A DNA stretch of 64,000 nt, taken from the NCBI GenBank assembly GCA_030824075.1, contig JAVBYJ010000014.1, positions 56,009 through 120,008 on the forward strand. Direction: 5' to 3'. The notes beneath the pieces were generated by a model. It ran no database searches. It was given only the letters and a program-made list of their open reading frames with translations, and was not told where the DNA came from. This DNA comes from Geothrix sp. (GTDB lineage: Bacteria; Acidobacteriota; Holophagae; Holophagales; Holophagaceae). The position numbers were made by a program, and so were the translations under genes. Below, piece after piece: positions 24,728-33,538 of this stretch (position 1 is its first letter; every line of letters begins with the position of its first letter).

Positions 24728-25225
24728 TCAGGAGGCGGCAACGGTTTCATCGCCAGGTCCCAGGGAGGGGCTCCCGGCAAGCATGTCATCCAGGTTCGCG
24801 ATCATGGTCAGCAGCCCCCGGCGCATGGCCGTCTGCTCGTCGAGGCTGAGGCCCGCGACGAGGGCGGCCTTGATCTCGGCGGCCAGGTCCTGGAGGTCCT
24901 GGGCCAGGGACAGGGCCTTGGGCGCCAGGCTGATGAGGATGCGGCGGCCGTGCTTGGGGTCGGACTGGGTACGCAGCAGGCCCCGGCCCACCATCGCCTT
25001 GACCACGCGGCTGGCCGTGGGGTCGTCCATCCACACCTGCTGGGCCAGCGGATGCAGGGAGGTCGTCCCCTGCTCCAGGAGCACCAGCATGACCCAGAAC
25101 TGCTGGATCGTGAGGTCATGGGGTGTGAGCCGGGCCCCCACCACGTGTTTCAGGCGGCGGCGAACGGCGGCGGCCAGGGTGCCGAGACCGGCGTGGGCGA
25201 GGCTGTCGGGCATGGGTTCTTGCAT
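24728..25225 (-). CDS. MarR-family transcriptional regulator
   Basis: A 165-residue winged-helix repressor. The DNA-binding core is visible as LTIQQFWVMLVLLEQG, HPLAQQVWMDDPTASRVVKAMVGRGLL (recognition helix) and the wing DPKHGRRILISLAPK. Dimerisation helices flank it. It is the first gene of the MarR-MBL-mdtABC unit and so the likely ligand-sensing regulator of the pump. The start is set at ATG 25225; a TTG two codons upstream is possible. A perfect palindrome covers the start codon and fits autoregulation. Confidence 0.9.
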   Translation of the reverse strand: MQEPMPDSLAHAGLGTLAAAVRRRLKHVVGARLTPHDLTIQQFWVMLVLLEQGTTSLHPLAQQVWMDDPTASRVVKAMVGRGLLRTQSDPKHGRRILISLAPKALSLAQDLQDLAAEIKAALVAGLSLDEQTAMRRGLLTMIANLDDMLAGSPSLGPGDETVAAS

Positions 25226-25233
25226 AAGCAAGA
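25218..25233. promoter_or_regulatory. Putative MarR operator over the MarR start codon
   Basis: TCTTGC-ATAA-GCAAGA is a 6-bp perfect inverted repeat with a 4-nt centre. MarR-family dimers commonly bind TTGC-N4-GCAA-like sites. It covers the regulator's own ATG, so binding would block transcription of the whole efflux unit. Confidence 0.5.
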
Positions 25234-25320
25234 ATCCTGTGGCCCGACAGGCCTCGTGTCAAGGGGTATAAGGTTCCACCACGCTCATCCACGATGGGAC
25301 GGGCCTGGCGGGGGAACGGA

Positions 25321-26613
25321 CTACTTCCCCCGGGCTCCGGGCCTGGAGGGATGGCGCCCGCGCTCACCCCGGGGGGCAGAGCTGGAAGCCGGGCGCGGTC
25401 CGCGGGCGGGGCCCCGTCCCCGTCCACCGCCCTGGCGGCCGGTCTGGATGGGTTCGGCGGGGATGCTGGGGTCCGGAGCGTAGCCCTGGATCACATCCTT
25501 GGTCAGGGGCTTCCGCAGCAGTTTCTCGATGTCCTTGAGCAGGCCGTGCTCGTCCACGCAGACCAGCGACAGGGCCTCGCCCTCGCTGCCCGCGCGTCCC
25601 GTGCGGCCGATGCGGTGGATGTAGTCCTCCGGCACCTGGGGCAGCTCGTAGTTCACGACGTGGGGCAGGGTATCGATGTCCAGGCCGCGGGCCGCGATGT
25701 CGGTGGCCACCAGGACGCGGACGGCGCCCTTCTTGAAATCCTCCAGGGCCTTGATGCGCTGGGGCTGGCTCTTGTTGCCGTGGATGGCCAGCGAGCTGAT
25801 GCCGTCCTTGTCCAGCTGCTCAGACAGGCGGTTCGCCCCGTGCTTGGTGCGGGTGAACACCAGCACCTGCTGGAGTTTCCTGGAGGTGATCAGGTGGGAC
25901 AGCAGGGCGCGCTTGCGCTCTCGGTCCACGGGATGGACCACCTGTCGGACCAGCTCCGCGGCGGTGTTCTGGGGCGTGATCTGGACGGTGGCGGGGGTCC
26001 TCAGGAACTTGGAGGCCAGCTGCTTGATCTCGTCCGTGAAGGTGGCCGAGAAGAGCAGGGTCTGCCGCTTGGCCGGCAACAGGGCGAGGATCTTCTGGAT
26101 ATCGCGGATGAAGCCCATGTCGAGCATGCGATCGGCCTCGTCCAGCACCAGGATCTCCAGCTGGCTGAAGTTCAGGTTGCCCTGCTGCTGGTGATCCAGC
26201 AAGCGCCCTGGGGTGGCGACGACGATCTCGACGCCGGCGCGGAGCGCCTTGGTCTGGGGGTTGATGTTCACGCCGCCGAAGATGGTGGTGGTCCGCAGGG
26301 GGATGTACTTCCCGTAGGTGCGGACGCTCTCCTCCACCTGCATGGCCAGCTCGCGGGTGGGGGTGAGGATGAGGGCGCGGATGGGGTGGCGCGCGGGTGA
26401 AGCCGAGCTGCTGGCGTGGGGAGCGAGCAGCTGCAGCATGGGCAGGGTGAAGCCGGCGGTCTTGCCGGTGCCGGTCTGGGCGCGGCCCATGAGGTCGCGG
26501 CCCTCCAGCACCAGGGGGATCGCCTGGACCTGGATGGGGGTGGGGTGTTCGTAGCCCTGCTCGCGTACGGCGCGCAGGAGCTCGGGCAACAGCCCGAGGG
26601 ATTCGAAGGACAT
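25321..26613 (-). CDS. rhlE: DEAD-box RNA helicase, RhlE type
   Basis: A 430-residue ATP-dependent RNA helicase. Motifs in order are the Q motif (YEHPTPIQ), Walker A (AQTGTGKT), [19 protein letters not shown] ([12 protein letters not shown]), SAT (FSATFT), then in domain 2 [22 protein letters not shown] and [10 protein letters not shown]. The last 50 residues are Gly/Arg/Pro-rich ([16 protein letters not shown]), typical RNA-binding tails of RhlE proteins. Roles in ribosome maturation, mRNA turnover and cold growth are known for the family. AGGAG precedes ATG 26613. It is a single-gene unit. Confidence 0.93.
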   Translation of the reverse strand: MSFESLGLLPELLRAVREQGYEHPTPIQVQAIPLVLEGRDLMGRAQTGTGKTAGFTLPMLQLLAPHASSSASPARHPIRALILTPTRELAMQVEESVRTYGKYIPLRTTTIFGGVNINPQTKALRAGVEIVVATPGRLLDHQQQGNLNFSQLEILVLDEADRMLDMGFIRDIQKILALLPAKRQTLLFSATFTDEIKQLASKFLRTPATVQITPQNTAAELVRQVVHPVDRERKRALLSHLITSRKLQQVLVFTRTKHGANRLSEQLDKDGISSLAIHGNKSQPQRIKALEDFKKGAVRVLVATDIAARGLDIDTLPHVVNYELPQVPEDYIHRIGRTGRAGSEGEALSLVCVDEHGLLKDIEKLLRKPLTKDVIQGYAPDPSIPAEPIQTGRQGGGRGRGPARGPRPASSSAPRGERGRHPSRPGARGK

Positions 26614-27005
26614 GGTCGCTCCTGAAATGGCCCGCCCGCGGAACGGATGTTCGGGGCCCGGTCAGGGCGAAAAGGGGGTATTCGGACTGAAAAGAGGCGG
26701 AGACCGGGGGTCGCCTGCGATCGCGAAGAAAATAGGTTACCACAATTGTCGGGTTTGGCATTGGGATGGAGTCATCCAGGGGACACGCAGGGTCTTGAAG
26801 GTGAAGAAGCCGCCGCAGCCCTCTCCCTGCCTTACACCCAAAGGGTCGAAAACGAGCCCATGGTGTTTGTCAGATGTGGGCCGGTTCGGCGCTTGGAAAT
26901 GGCGACCTTGGGTGACTCGGCTCCAGCCATCTGGATGACGTCCTGTCTTTCTGCCGCCCTGGGGTCAGGCGGGGACCTGGGTAGCATGGGGACCGGAGGG
27001 CCCTG
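26614..27005. other. Intergenic region between rhlE and the sensor kinase
   Basis: These 392 bp separate divergent genes. An AT-richer patch near 26725-26760 probably carries the rhlE promoter. No RNA gene, repeat or credible small gene is recognised. Confidence 0.5.
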
Positions 27006-28082
27006 GTGGCAGGTTCGTCGCGAATCCGGATGGTGGGGTGGACCTTCCTGGGGTGGACCCTCGTGGGCCTCACCTACACCGTGGCCATGGTGGGCAGTGG
27101 CCGCCTGCGGCATCAGGAGCTGTCCTGGGGCGTGGCCCTGGGCATCAATCTCTCTAGCGCCTACCTGTGGATGATGCTGTTTCCCGTGGTGGCCTGGGTG
27201 GCCCGCCGAGCGGGCTACGAGGCGCGGCAGTGGAAGCGGGCGCTGGCGGTGCACCTGCCCACCTATCTCATCCTCGCCCTGCTGCATCACGTGGTCTGGT
27301 TCAGCGCGTACTGGCAGTGGGGCAGCCCCAGCTACATCAAGCAGGTGAAGCTGGCCACCGTTCTCCGACTGGCCATGCCCTGGCGACTGCATGACGACCT
27401 GGTGCTTTACGGTCTCCAGCTGCTCACCCTGTATGTCTGGCACCATGCCCGCAAAGGCGAGACGGAACGGCAGGCCCGTCTCGAGGTGGAGGCCCGCCTC
27501 GCCATCTCCAAACTGCAGACTTTGCGCATGCAACTTCAGCCCCATTTCCTCTTCAACACGCTGAACGCCCTCTCGGGTCTGGTGGGAGAGGATCCGGCTC
27601 GGGCCAAGACCATGATCGCCCGGCTGGGCCACTTCCTGCGCCTCACGTTGGAGGATCAGGAAGGGGCCGAGGCCCCCCTGCGGGAAGAACTGTACCTGCT
27701 GGAGGCCTACCTCGACATCCAGCGCCTGCGCTTCGACGACCGCCTGACCTTCCAGGTGAATGTGGCCGGTGACCTCCAGCAGGCCCAGGTGCCCCACCTC
27801 CTGCTGCAGCCCCTGGTGGAAAACGCCCTGCAACATGGGTTGGCTCGGCGCCCTGGGCCTGGGACCCTCGTCCTCCGCGCCGATCGCCACGGAAACCTGC
27901 TCAGACTGGAAGTGGAAGATGACGGGGTGGGCCTCCCCGAGCCCTGCTCCGAGGGTGTGGGCCTCACGAACACCCGCGCGCGCCTGCGGGCCCGCTACGG
28001 TTCAGTCGCAGGCTTGACGCTTCAGCGGGGCGCCCTCGGAGGCGTACTCGCCCGCGTGGAACTCCCCTTGGAGGAGGCGTGA
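27006..28082 (+). CDS. LytS-type sensor histidine kinase
   Basis: A 358-residue membrane kinase. Four hydrophobic segments occupy about residues 10-30, 40-62, 76-98 and 115-137. The His_kinase domain follows with the phosphorylation site QLQPHFLFNTLNALSG. The ATPase part has LLQPLVENALQHGL (N box), DDGVGLPEP and GVGLTNTRARLRARYG. This is the LytS/YehU architecture that partners LytTR regulators. The start is GTG 27006 with GGAGGG just upstream; ATG 27030 is the alternative. The stop overlaps the regulator start (GTGA), so the two are cotranslated. Confidence 0.9.
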   Translation: MAGSSRIRMVGWTFLGWTLVGLTYTVAMVGSGRLRHQELSWGVALGINLSSAYLWMMLFPVVAWVARRAGYEARQWKRALAVHLPTYLILALLHHVVWFSAYWQWGSPSYIKQVKLATVLRLAMPWRLHDDLVLYGLQLLTLYVWHHARKGETERQARLEVEARLAISKLQTLRMQLQPHFLFNTLNALSGLVGEDPARAKTMIARLGHFLRLTLEDQEGAEAPLREELYLLEAYLDIQRLRFDDRLTFQVNVAGDLQQAQVPHLLLQPLVENALQHGLARRPGPGTLVLRADRHGNLLRLEVEDDGVGLPEPCSEGVGLTNTRARLRARYGSVAGLTLQRGALGGVLARVELPLEEA

Positions 28083-28819
28083 GCGCGGGCAGGTTGCTTC
28101 GGACGGTGCTGGTGGATGACGAATCTCTGGCCCGGTCTGTGTTGCGCCAGGCGCTGGCGTTCCATGCGGACGTGCGCATCGTCGGTGAATGCGGAGACGG
28201 GGACGAGGCTCTGGCCCGTCTGCCAGAATGGTCGCCGGACCTGCTTTTTCTGGACATCCACATGCCGGGCCTGGATGGTTTCGAATTGCTGCGGGCCCTT
28301 GAGACCCCGCCCCTGGTGGTGTTCACCACCGCCCATGACCAGCATGCGCTGCAGGCCTTCGAGGCCCAGGCCATGGATTACCTGCTGAAGCCCCTAGATC
28401 CGGCCCGAGTGGACCAGGCCCTGGAGAAGGTGCGCCTACAAGTGGCGGGCAGGGGCCATCAGGCCCCAACTGCCCCTCCTTCTCCGTCCGGCCTCCAGCG
28501 CCTCATCGTGCGCCGGGGTCCCCGTCTCGTCCCCCTGCGGGTGGCCGACCTGGATTGGATCGGCGCCGAAGGCAACTACGTGGCCCTGCATCAAGGCGAG
28601 GCCACGTACTTGCACCGGGAATCCCTGGCAAGCCTGGAAGGCCGCCTGGAGCCGGACCGCTTCCTCCGCATCCACCGGGGTGTTCTCGTGAACATCGACC
28701 GGGTGCTGGATCTGCAGCCGGGTCCGAACGGTGACGCCATGCTGCGGCTCAGCACCGGCGCCACGCTGCCCCTGAGCCGGCGCTACAAGGCCCAGGTCCG
28801 GCGTCGCCTGGCCCGCTGA
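28079..28819 (+). CDS. LytTR-family response regulator
   Basis: A 246-residue regulator. The receiver domain (residues 8-120) has the acidic pair VDDES, the phospho-acceptor in LFLDIHMPGLDGF, and the conserved T and K positions (VVFTTAHD, DYLLKPLD). A proline-rich linker leads to a LytTR DNA-binding domain (about 145-245; RLIVRRGPRLVPLRVADLDWIGAEGNYV ... FLRIHRGVLVNIDRV). It is paired by a 4-nt overlap with the LytS-type kinase. Targets are not visible here; the next gene is a secreted hydrolase 92 bp downstream. Confidence 0.92.
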   Translation: MSAGRLLRTVLVDDESLARSVLRQALAFHADVRIVGECGDGDEALARLPEWSPDLLFLDIHMPGLDGFELLRALETPPLVVFTTAHDQHALQAFEAQAMDYLLKPLDPARVDQALEKVRLQVAGRGHQAPTAPPSPSGLQRLIVRRGPRLVPLRVADLDWIGAEGNYVALHQGEATYLHRESLASLEGRLEPDRFLRIHRGVLVNIDRVLDLQPGPNGDAMLRLSTGATLPLSRRYKAQVRRRLAR

Positions 28820-28911
28820 GCATCCCGCCGCTCGACACCTTCGGTGCGCCGTTCGTCCCAAAGGCCCGCAGGGCCACAAGGGCCGGGCCTAGGGTTTCGG
28901 AAGGAGGTCCC

Positions 28912-31137
28912 GTGATCCGGACATGCCTTGCCTTCATCCTGGCCCTGGCGGCCCAAGCGCAATCCTTTGATACGCCGCCCTCCCTGGAAGCGGTGGCCCT
29001 CGCAACTCTGGCGCGCCAGGCCCTGCATGAGACGCCCCATGAGGGCCAAGTCCTGCGGGAATCGAATCTGAACGAGCGCCTCTGCCTGCAGCTCCAGGCG
29101 AAGGATTTTGAAAGCGCCCTGGCCACGGCTACCCTTCTCCGTGAGTGGAAACGCAGGCCCCTGGAACCCAACGGGAGCCTAAATGTGCCGCTCCATGAAC
29201 TCTTCGCCCGCACGCGCCTCGCAGAGGCCCGCGGGGCTTCGCCGGATGCAGCCCTGGCAGAGGCCTTCGCCGACATGGTGAAGGGCCAATCGGGCCCCAT
29301 GGTCTACCGGCTGGCCTGGACCCTGGTGGGTGATGCGGCGGGTTTCGACCAGCGTCTGAAGGAGTTGTGGGAGGGCCTGAAAGCCCGGCCGAAGATCCTC
29401 CGTGAGGAGGCCTGCCAGCTGCTTCGGGTGGCTCAGCTGAGGGATTCCCTCGGCCGCGTGCTGCCGAAGGCCACGGCCCTGATGGCCGAAGAGGAGGCCC
29501 GGCGCTACGTGGTGGACGATGATGTCCACATCACCACTCCCGCCGGGGTCACCCTCTGCGCCACCCTCGTGCGCCCGCGCACCCAGGCCAAGCTGCCCAC
29601 GGCCTTCCAGTTCACCATCTATGCCAACGAATACAACCACTCGGAGGCCCTGCACTCGGCCTCCGAAGGTTTCGTGGGCCTGGTGGCCAACACCAGGGGC
29701 AAACGCCACAGCCTGGGGTCGGTGGAACCCTACGAGCACGATGGCGAGGACGCCGCAGCGGTGATCAATTGGATCGCCGGCCAGCCCTGGAGCAACGGGC
29801 GGGTGGGCATGTACGGCGGCAGCTACGAGGGCTTCACCCAGTGGGCCGCCGCCAAGCACCACCCCAAGGCCCTCACCTCGATCATGCCTTCGGTGGCGGT
29901 GGCACCGGGCATCGACGTGCCCATGGAGGGCGGGGTCTTCCAAAGTTTCGTTTACAAGTGGATCCCCTACGTCTCCCGCCTGCCCCTCCTGGACGAGGAG
30001 GGCTACGCGGATCGCAAGCACTGGAATGGCCTCAATGAGGCCTGGTTCCAGAGCGGACGGCCCTACCGGGACCTGGATGCCATCGATGGCACGCCCAATC
30101 CCATCTGGCGCCGCTGGCTGGAGCACCCCACCTATGACCGCTACTGGCAACGCATGACCGCCTCCGAAGGCGATTTTGCCAGCATCTCCATCCCCGTCCT
30201 TTCCACCACGGGCTACTTCGACGGCTGTCTGATCAGCGCCCTCCACTATTTCAATGCTCACACTGCGCAGCGGCCCGGGGCCCGGCACTACTTCCTGGTG
30301 GGCCCCTACAACCACGTCGGCGCCCAGAGGCAATCCGTGGATGTCTTCGGCGGCTACCGCATCGACCCTTCGGCCCGCATCGACATCGTGGCCCTACGCT
30401 ACCAGTGGCTGGATTACACCCTGCGCGGCGGCCCCAGGCCCGAGCCGCTGAAGGACCGCATGAACTACCAGGTCATGGGCGCCGACCAGTGGAAACACGC
30501 GCCCAGTCTGGCCGCCATGGCCAAGGATCGGCTCACCTTCCATCTCGAGGGTGGGGCTTCGGACCAGGCGCACCGACTGACGTTGAAATCACCTGGGAAT
30601 GCCCGTAGCGCCGAGTTGAAAGTCGATCTCACTGAGCGGAAAACCGAGAATGGCGGCCAACCGGAACGCATCGAAGCCAAGGAGATCGATACCTTCAACT
30701 GCATCACCTTCACCAGCGAACCCCTGGCAGCGCCCCTGGAGATGAGCGGCCTCTTCGAGGGAAACCTTGCTCTGACGACGAACAAGAGTGATTTCGACCT
30801 CAACCTGCAACTCTACGAGCGCCTAGCCGATGGCCGCTGCTTCCTGTTGTCCTACTTCATCGGGCGCGCCAGCCAGATCCGCGACCGCCACCGGCGCCAG
30901 CTCCTCGTACCCGGAAGGGAGCTACGGCTCCCCTTCCGCAGCGGGCGGATGGTGAGCCGCCGCCTCAGCGCCGGGAGCCGCTTGGTGCTTCTCGTGGGCA
31001 TCATCAAGCAGTCCGGCGCCCAGGTGAACTACGGCACGGGCAAGGATGTGAGTGACGAATCCGTGAAGGACGCAGGCGCACCGCTGAGCATCCGGCTAAG
31101 CCCGGCAAGCACCCTCACCTTGCCGGTCAGCCGTTGA
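28912..31137 (+). CDS. CocE/NonD-type (S15) alpha/beta hydrolase, secreted
   Basis: A 741-residue hydrolase with a short signal peptide (MIRTCLAFILALAAQAQS). An extra N-terminal helical region of about 190 residues precedes the peptidase S15 domain. The nucleophile Ser lies in MYGGSYEGFTQW (about 304); the Asp is likely in TTGYFDGCL (about 436) and the His in GPYNHVGAQR (about 467). The last 180 residues form the PepX_C jelly-roll (LTFHLEGG ... SAGSRLVLLVG). Family members cleave X-Pro peptides, esters or acyl groups; the substrate cannot be read from sequence. It uses a GTG start with GGAGGT. Its 3' end faces hisS, with 3 bp between. Confidence 0.85.
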   Translation: MIRTCLAFILALAAQAQSFDTPPSLEAVALATLARQALHETPHEGQVLRESNLNERLCLQLQAKDFESALATATLLREWKRRPLEPNGSLNVPLHELFARTRLAEARGASPDAALAEAFADMVKGQSGPMVYRLAWTLVGDAAGFDQRLKELWEGLKARPKILREEACQLLRVAQLRDSLGRVLPKATALMAEEEARRYVVDDDVHITTPAGVTLCATLVRPRTQAKLPTAFQFTIYANEYNHSEALHSASEGFVGLVANTRGKRHSLGSVEPYEHDGEDAAAVINWIAGQPWSNGRVGMYGGSYEGFTQWAAAKHHPKALTSIMPSVAVAPGIDVPMEGGVFQSFVYKWIPYVSRLPLLDEEGYADRKHWNGLNEAWFQSGRPYRDLDAIDGTPNPIWRRWLEHPTYDRYWQRMTASEGDFASISIPVLSTTGYFDGCLISALHYFNAHTAQRPGARHYFLVGPYNHVGAQRQSVDVFGGYRIDPSARIDIVALRYQWLDYTLRGGPRPEPLKDRMNYQVMGADQWKHAPSLAAMAKDRLTFHLEGGASDQAHRLTLKSPGNARSAELKVDLTERKTENGGQPERIEAKEIDTFNCITFTSEPLAAPLEMSGLFEGNLALTTNKSDFDLNLQLYERLADGRCFLLSYFIGRASQIRDRHRRQLLVPGRELRLPFRSGRMVSRRLSAGSRLVLLVGIIKQSGAQVNYGTGKDVSDESVKDAGAPLSIRLSPASTLTLPVSR

Positions 31138-31140
31138 GGC

Positions 31141-32388
31141 TTACCGGCTCGAGAGCCGGGCCACCAGCTCGCCCACGGGCCAGCTTTCCTGCTCGCCCGT
31201 GGCCATGTGCTTGACGGTGACGGTGCCTCCGTCGAGCTCACCATCGCCCAGAATGAGTACGGTCTGGATGCCCGCCCGGTTGGCGAAGGCCATGGCCTTC
31301 TTGAGGGCCCCACCGCGGGTTTCGAGCTGCAGGGCCACGCCTGCGTCCCAGAGCTTCCGCGCCAGCCTCAGCGCCTCGGTGGCAGCCCGCTCGCCTAAGG
31401 GGATGAGCAGGGCGGGGGCCTGGTGGGGCGCATCGCCAGAGAGCTGCTGCAGGATCATGGCCAGGCGGTCCAGGCCGATGGCCCAGCCGAAGGCGGGCAC
31501 CTCGGGCCCGCCCAGCTGTTGCACCAGGCCGTCGTAGCGGCCGCCGCCCAGCAGCGCGCTCTGGGCGCCCAGGTCGGAGCTGAGCACCTCGAAGGCCGTG
31601 CGGGTGTAGTAGTCCAGGCCGCGGACCAGCCGCGGGTCCTCCACGTAGGGAATGCCCAGGTCCGTCAGCAGGGCCTTGAGTCGGGCGTGGTGCTTCGCCG
31701 AGGCCTCGTCCAGGTGGTCGGTGATGACGGGGTGGCCCTCCAGCGCGGCCTGGCAGGACGCGTTCTTGCAGTCCAGCACCCGCAGCGGATTGGACTCGAT
31801 GCGCCGGTGGCAATCCTCGCAGAACCGGTCGGCCCGCTCGGCGAAGAAGGCCCTGAAGGCTGCGTGGAAGGCCGGGCGGGATTCCGGCGTGCCCACGCTG
31901 TTGATGGAGAAGACCAGATGCTTGAGGCCCAGCTCGGTGAGGAAACTGTGGAGCATGAGCAGCGATTCCGCCTCGCTTTCGGGCGTGGCCACGCCGAAGC
32001 TCTCGGCGCCGATCTGCCAGAACTGGCGGTAGCGGCCCGTCTGCATGCGCTCGTACCGGAACTGCTGGCCGATGTAATAGAACAGGATGGGATCGTTGGA
32101 TGTCAGCAGCTTGTGCTGGATGGCAGCCCGCACCACGCCGGCGGTGTTCTCGGGGCGCATCACCACCTCGCGGCCGCCCTTGTCGGTGAACTGGTACATC
32201 TCCTTGTTCACGATGTCGGAGCTTTCCCCCACACTGCGCTTGAAAACATCCAGCTCCTCCAGGATCGGAGTGCGAATCTCGCCATAGCCATGGCGTCCGA
32301 ACACGCGGCGGGCGGTATCCTCGATATGCTGGAACCAGCGCAGCTCCCCCCCGAAGAGATCTCGCATACCTTTCACTGATTGGGCCAT
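31141..32388 (-). CDS. hisS: Histidyl-tRNA synthetase
   Basis: A 415-residue class II synthetase. Signature segments are KGMRDLFGGELRWF at the N-terminus, motif 2 (QFRYERMQTGRYRQFWQIGAE), the HisA box (LVRGLDYYTRTAFEV), motif 3 (PAFGWAIGLDRLAMIL) and the C-terminal anticodon domain. A long upstream open frame exists, but the family N-terminus is MAQSVKGMRDLFG at ATG 32388. That codon shares two bases with the ATG of the divergent amidase gene, so each promoter must lie inside the other gene or the mRNAs are leaderless. Confidence 0.96.
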   Translation of the reverse strand: MAQSVKGMRDLFGGELRWFQHIEDTARRVFGRHGYGEIRTPILEELDVFKRSVGESSDIVNKEMYQFTDKGGREVVMRPENTAGVVRAAIQHKLLTSNDPILFYYIGQQFRYERMQTGRYRQFWQIGAESFGVATPESEAESLLMLHSFLTELGLKHLVFSINSVGTPESRPAFHAAFRAFFAERADRFCEDCHRRIESNPLRVLDCKNASCQAALEGHPVITDHLDEASAKHHARLKALLTDLGIPYVEDPRLVRGLDYYTRTAFEVLSSDLGAQSALLGGGRYDGLVQQLGGPEVPAFGWAIGLDRLAMILQQLSGDAPHQAPALLIPLGERAATEALRLARKLWDAGVALQLETRGGALKKAMAFANRAGIQTVLILGDGELDGGTVTVKHMATGEQESWPVGELVARLSSR

Positions 32389-33181
32389 GATCCGACTCCA
32401 GAGCCTTCTGCTCGCCACCTTCAGCCTACTGTCTTGGAGCCAGACTCCCAAACCTGCCGGTTCCGCGACCCCGGCCACGGTGCCGCGCCTGAAGGTCATG
32501 GTGGATCCTGGCCACGGCGGCGACGATGGCGGCGCCAGGGGCCCCAAGGGCCTGAAGGAAAAGACCGCCGCCCTGGAAATCGGCAAGGCCGTGGCTCAGC
32601 GGCTGGAAGCCGCGGGATTCGAGGTCGCCTTCACCCGGGAGGACGATACGTTCATCCCGCTTTGGGACCGGGCGAAGGCCGCCAATGTTCAGGGCGCGGA
32701 CCTCTTCATCAGCCTCCATCTGAATGCCGCCCGGGCCAAGGCCGCCCGAGGCTCAGAGGTCTTTTTCCTGAGCCTTGGCCAGGGTGACGATGACGAGGTG
32801 GTGGCCGCGGAGAACGCCGGCGCAGGCGCGGCCCCGGCCAGCCCGGACAGCATGGTGGCCAGCATCCTGGATGATCTTGCCCAGCAGGCCTTTCTTCAGG
32901 ATTCCGAGCGGCTGGCCGTGGCCATCCAGGGCCAGCTCAACCGGCTGGCAAGCATCAAGGAGCGGGGCGTCAAGCAGGCCCCCTTCATCGTTCTGCGCGG
33001 CGCCGCCATGCCCGCCGTGCTGGTCGAGGTGGCCTTCATCTCCAACCCCAAGGAAGAAGCAAAGCTGAAGGACGCGGCCTTCCGCGCCAAGGTCGCCGAC
33101 GCCATCACTCTGGGCGTCCGCCGCTATTTCGCCGAAACCAACGGAGGCGTCCGGCGGAGGATGGTGGGGGGACCGGGCTGA
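32387..33181 (+). CDS. N-acetylmuramoyl-L-alanine amidase (Amidase_3)
   Basis: A 264-residue exported peptidoglycan hydrolase, AmiC-like catalytic domain. A signal peptide (MIRLQSLLLATFSLLSWSQ) is followed by the zinc motif VDPGHGGDDGG, the glutamate in LKEKTAALEIG, the second His in DLFISLHLNAA, and VLVEVAFISNPKEE with the catalytic Glu. It cuts the amide between MurNAc and the stem peptide during cell separation. The only sensible start is ATG 32387, overlapping the hisS start codon on the other strand. No AMIN or LysM domain is present. Confidence 0.92.
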   Translation: MIRLQSLLLATFSLLSWSQTPKPAGSATPATVPRLKVMVDPGHGGDDGGARGPKGLKEKTAALEIGKAVAQRLEAAGFEVAFTREDDTFIPLWDRAKAANVQGADLFISLHLNAARAKAARGSEVFFLSLGQGDDDEVVAAENAGAGAAPASPDSMVASILDDLAQQAFLQDSERLAVAIQGQLNRLASIKERGVKQAPFIVLRGAAMPAVLVEVAFISNPKEEAKLKDAAFRAKVADAITLGVRRYFAETNGGVRRRMVGGPG

Positions 33182-33195
33182 GGCTCCGCGACCTG

Positions 33196-33237
33196 GCGAG
33201 TTCGTTGGCCTCCGAAGCCAAAGGCCGAGGTACTCGC
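33196..33237 (+). other. tRNA-Arg anticodon-arm mimic
   Basis: Just after the amidase stop, 33205-33221 form a 5-bp stem (TTGGC/GCCAA) with the 7-nt loop CTCCGAA. This is identical to the anticodon arm of the tRNA-Arg(CCG) encoded 70 bp away on the other strand. The identical block is 22 bp (33203-33224 against 33324-33345, inverted). An outer stem GCGAGT/ACTCGC (33196-33201/33232-33237) encloses it. No T run follows, so it is not an ordinary terminator. Confidence 0.7.
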
Positions 33238-33293
33238 GGGTCCGCGCTCAGAATTCCATAAGGCCCAGGGAGCCTCTTGGCCCCTGGACTTAG

Positions 33294-33370
33294 TGGTGTA
33301 CCCGACTGGGGTCGAACCAGCGACCTTTGGCTTCGGAGGCCAACGCTCTATCCAGCTGAGCTACGGGTAC
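33294..33370 (-). tRNA. tRNA-Arg (anticodon CCG)
   Basis: A complete 77-nt cloverleaf on the minus strand. The acceptor is GTACCCG/CGGGTAC, the D arm GCTC...GAGC, the anticodon stem TTGGC/GCCAA with loop CTCCGAA (anticodon CCG, reads CGG), the variable loop AGGTC and the T arm GCTGG-TTCGACC-CCAGT. Discriminator A and an encoded CCA end are present. It lies convergent to the amidase and divergent from the desaturase. Confidence 0.97.
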
Positions 33371-33538
33371 TACGGGGTACTGCGATCTTTCATCATGGCT
33401 CCGAATGGGGATTCCTTCAAGGTTGGAGGCATCGGGAAGGGCGTGACAGGGAGGTGACCTCTCGGATAAATCCCGGCCCCTGGCGGCTTTCGCTGGATTC
33501 TCTGGGATACTCTGGGTCCCCTCCCCAATGGATGGTCC

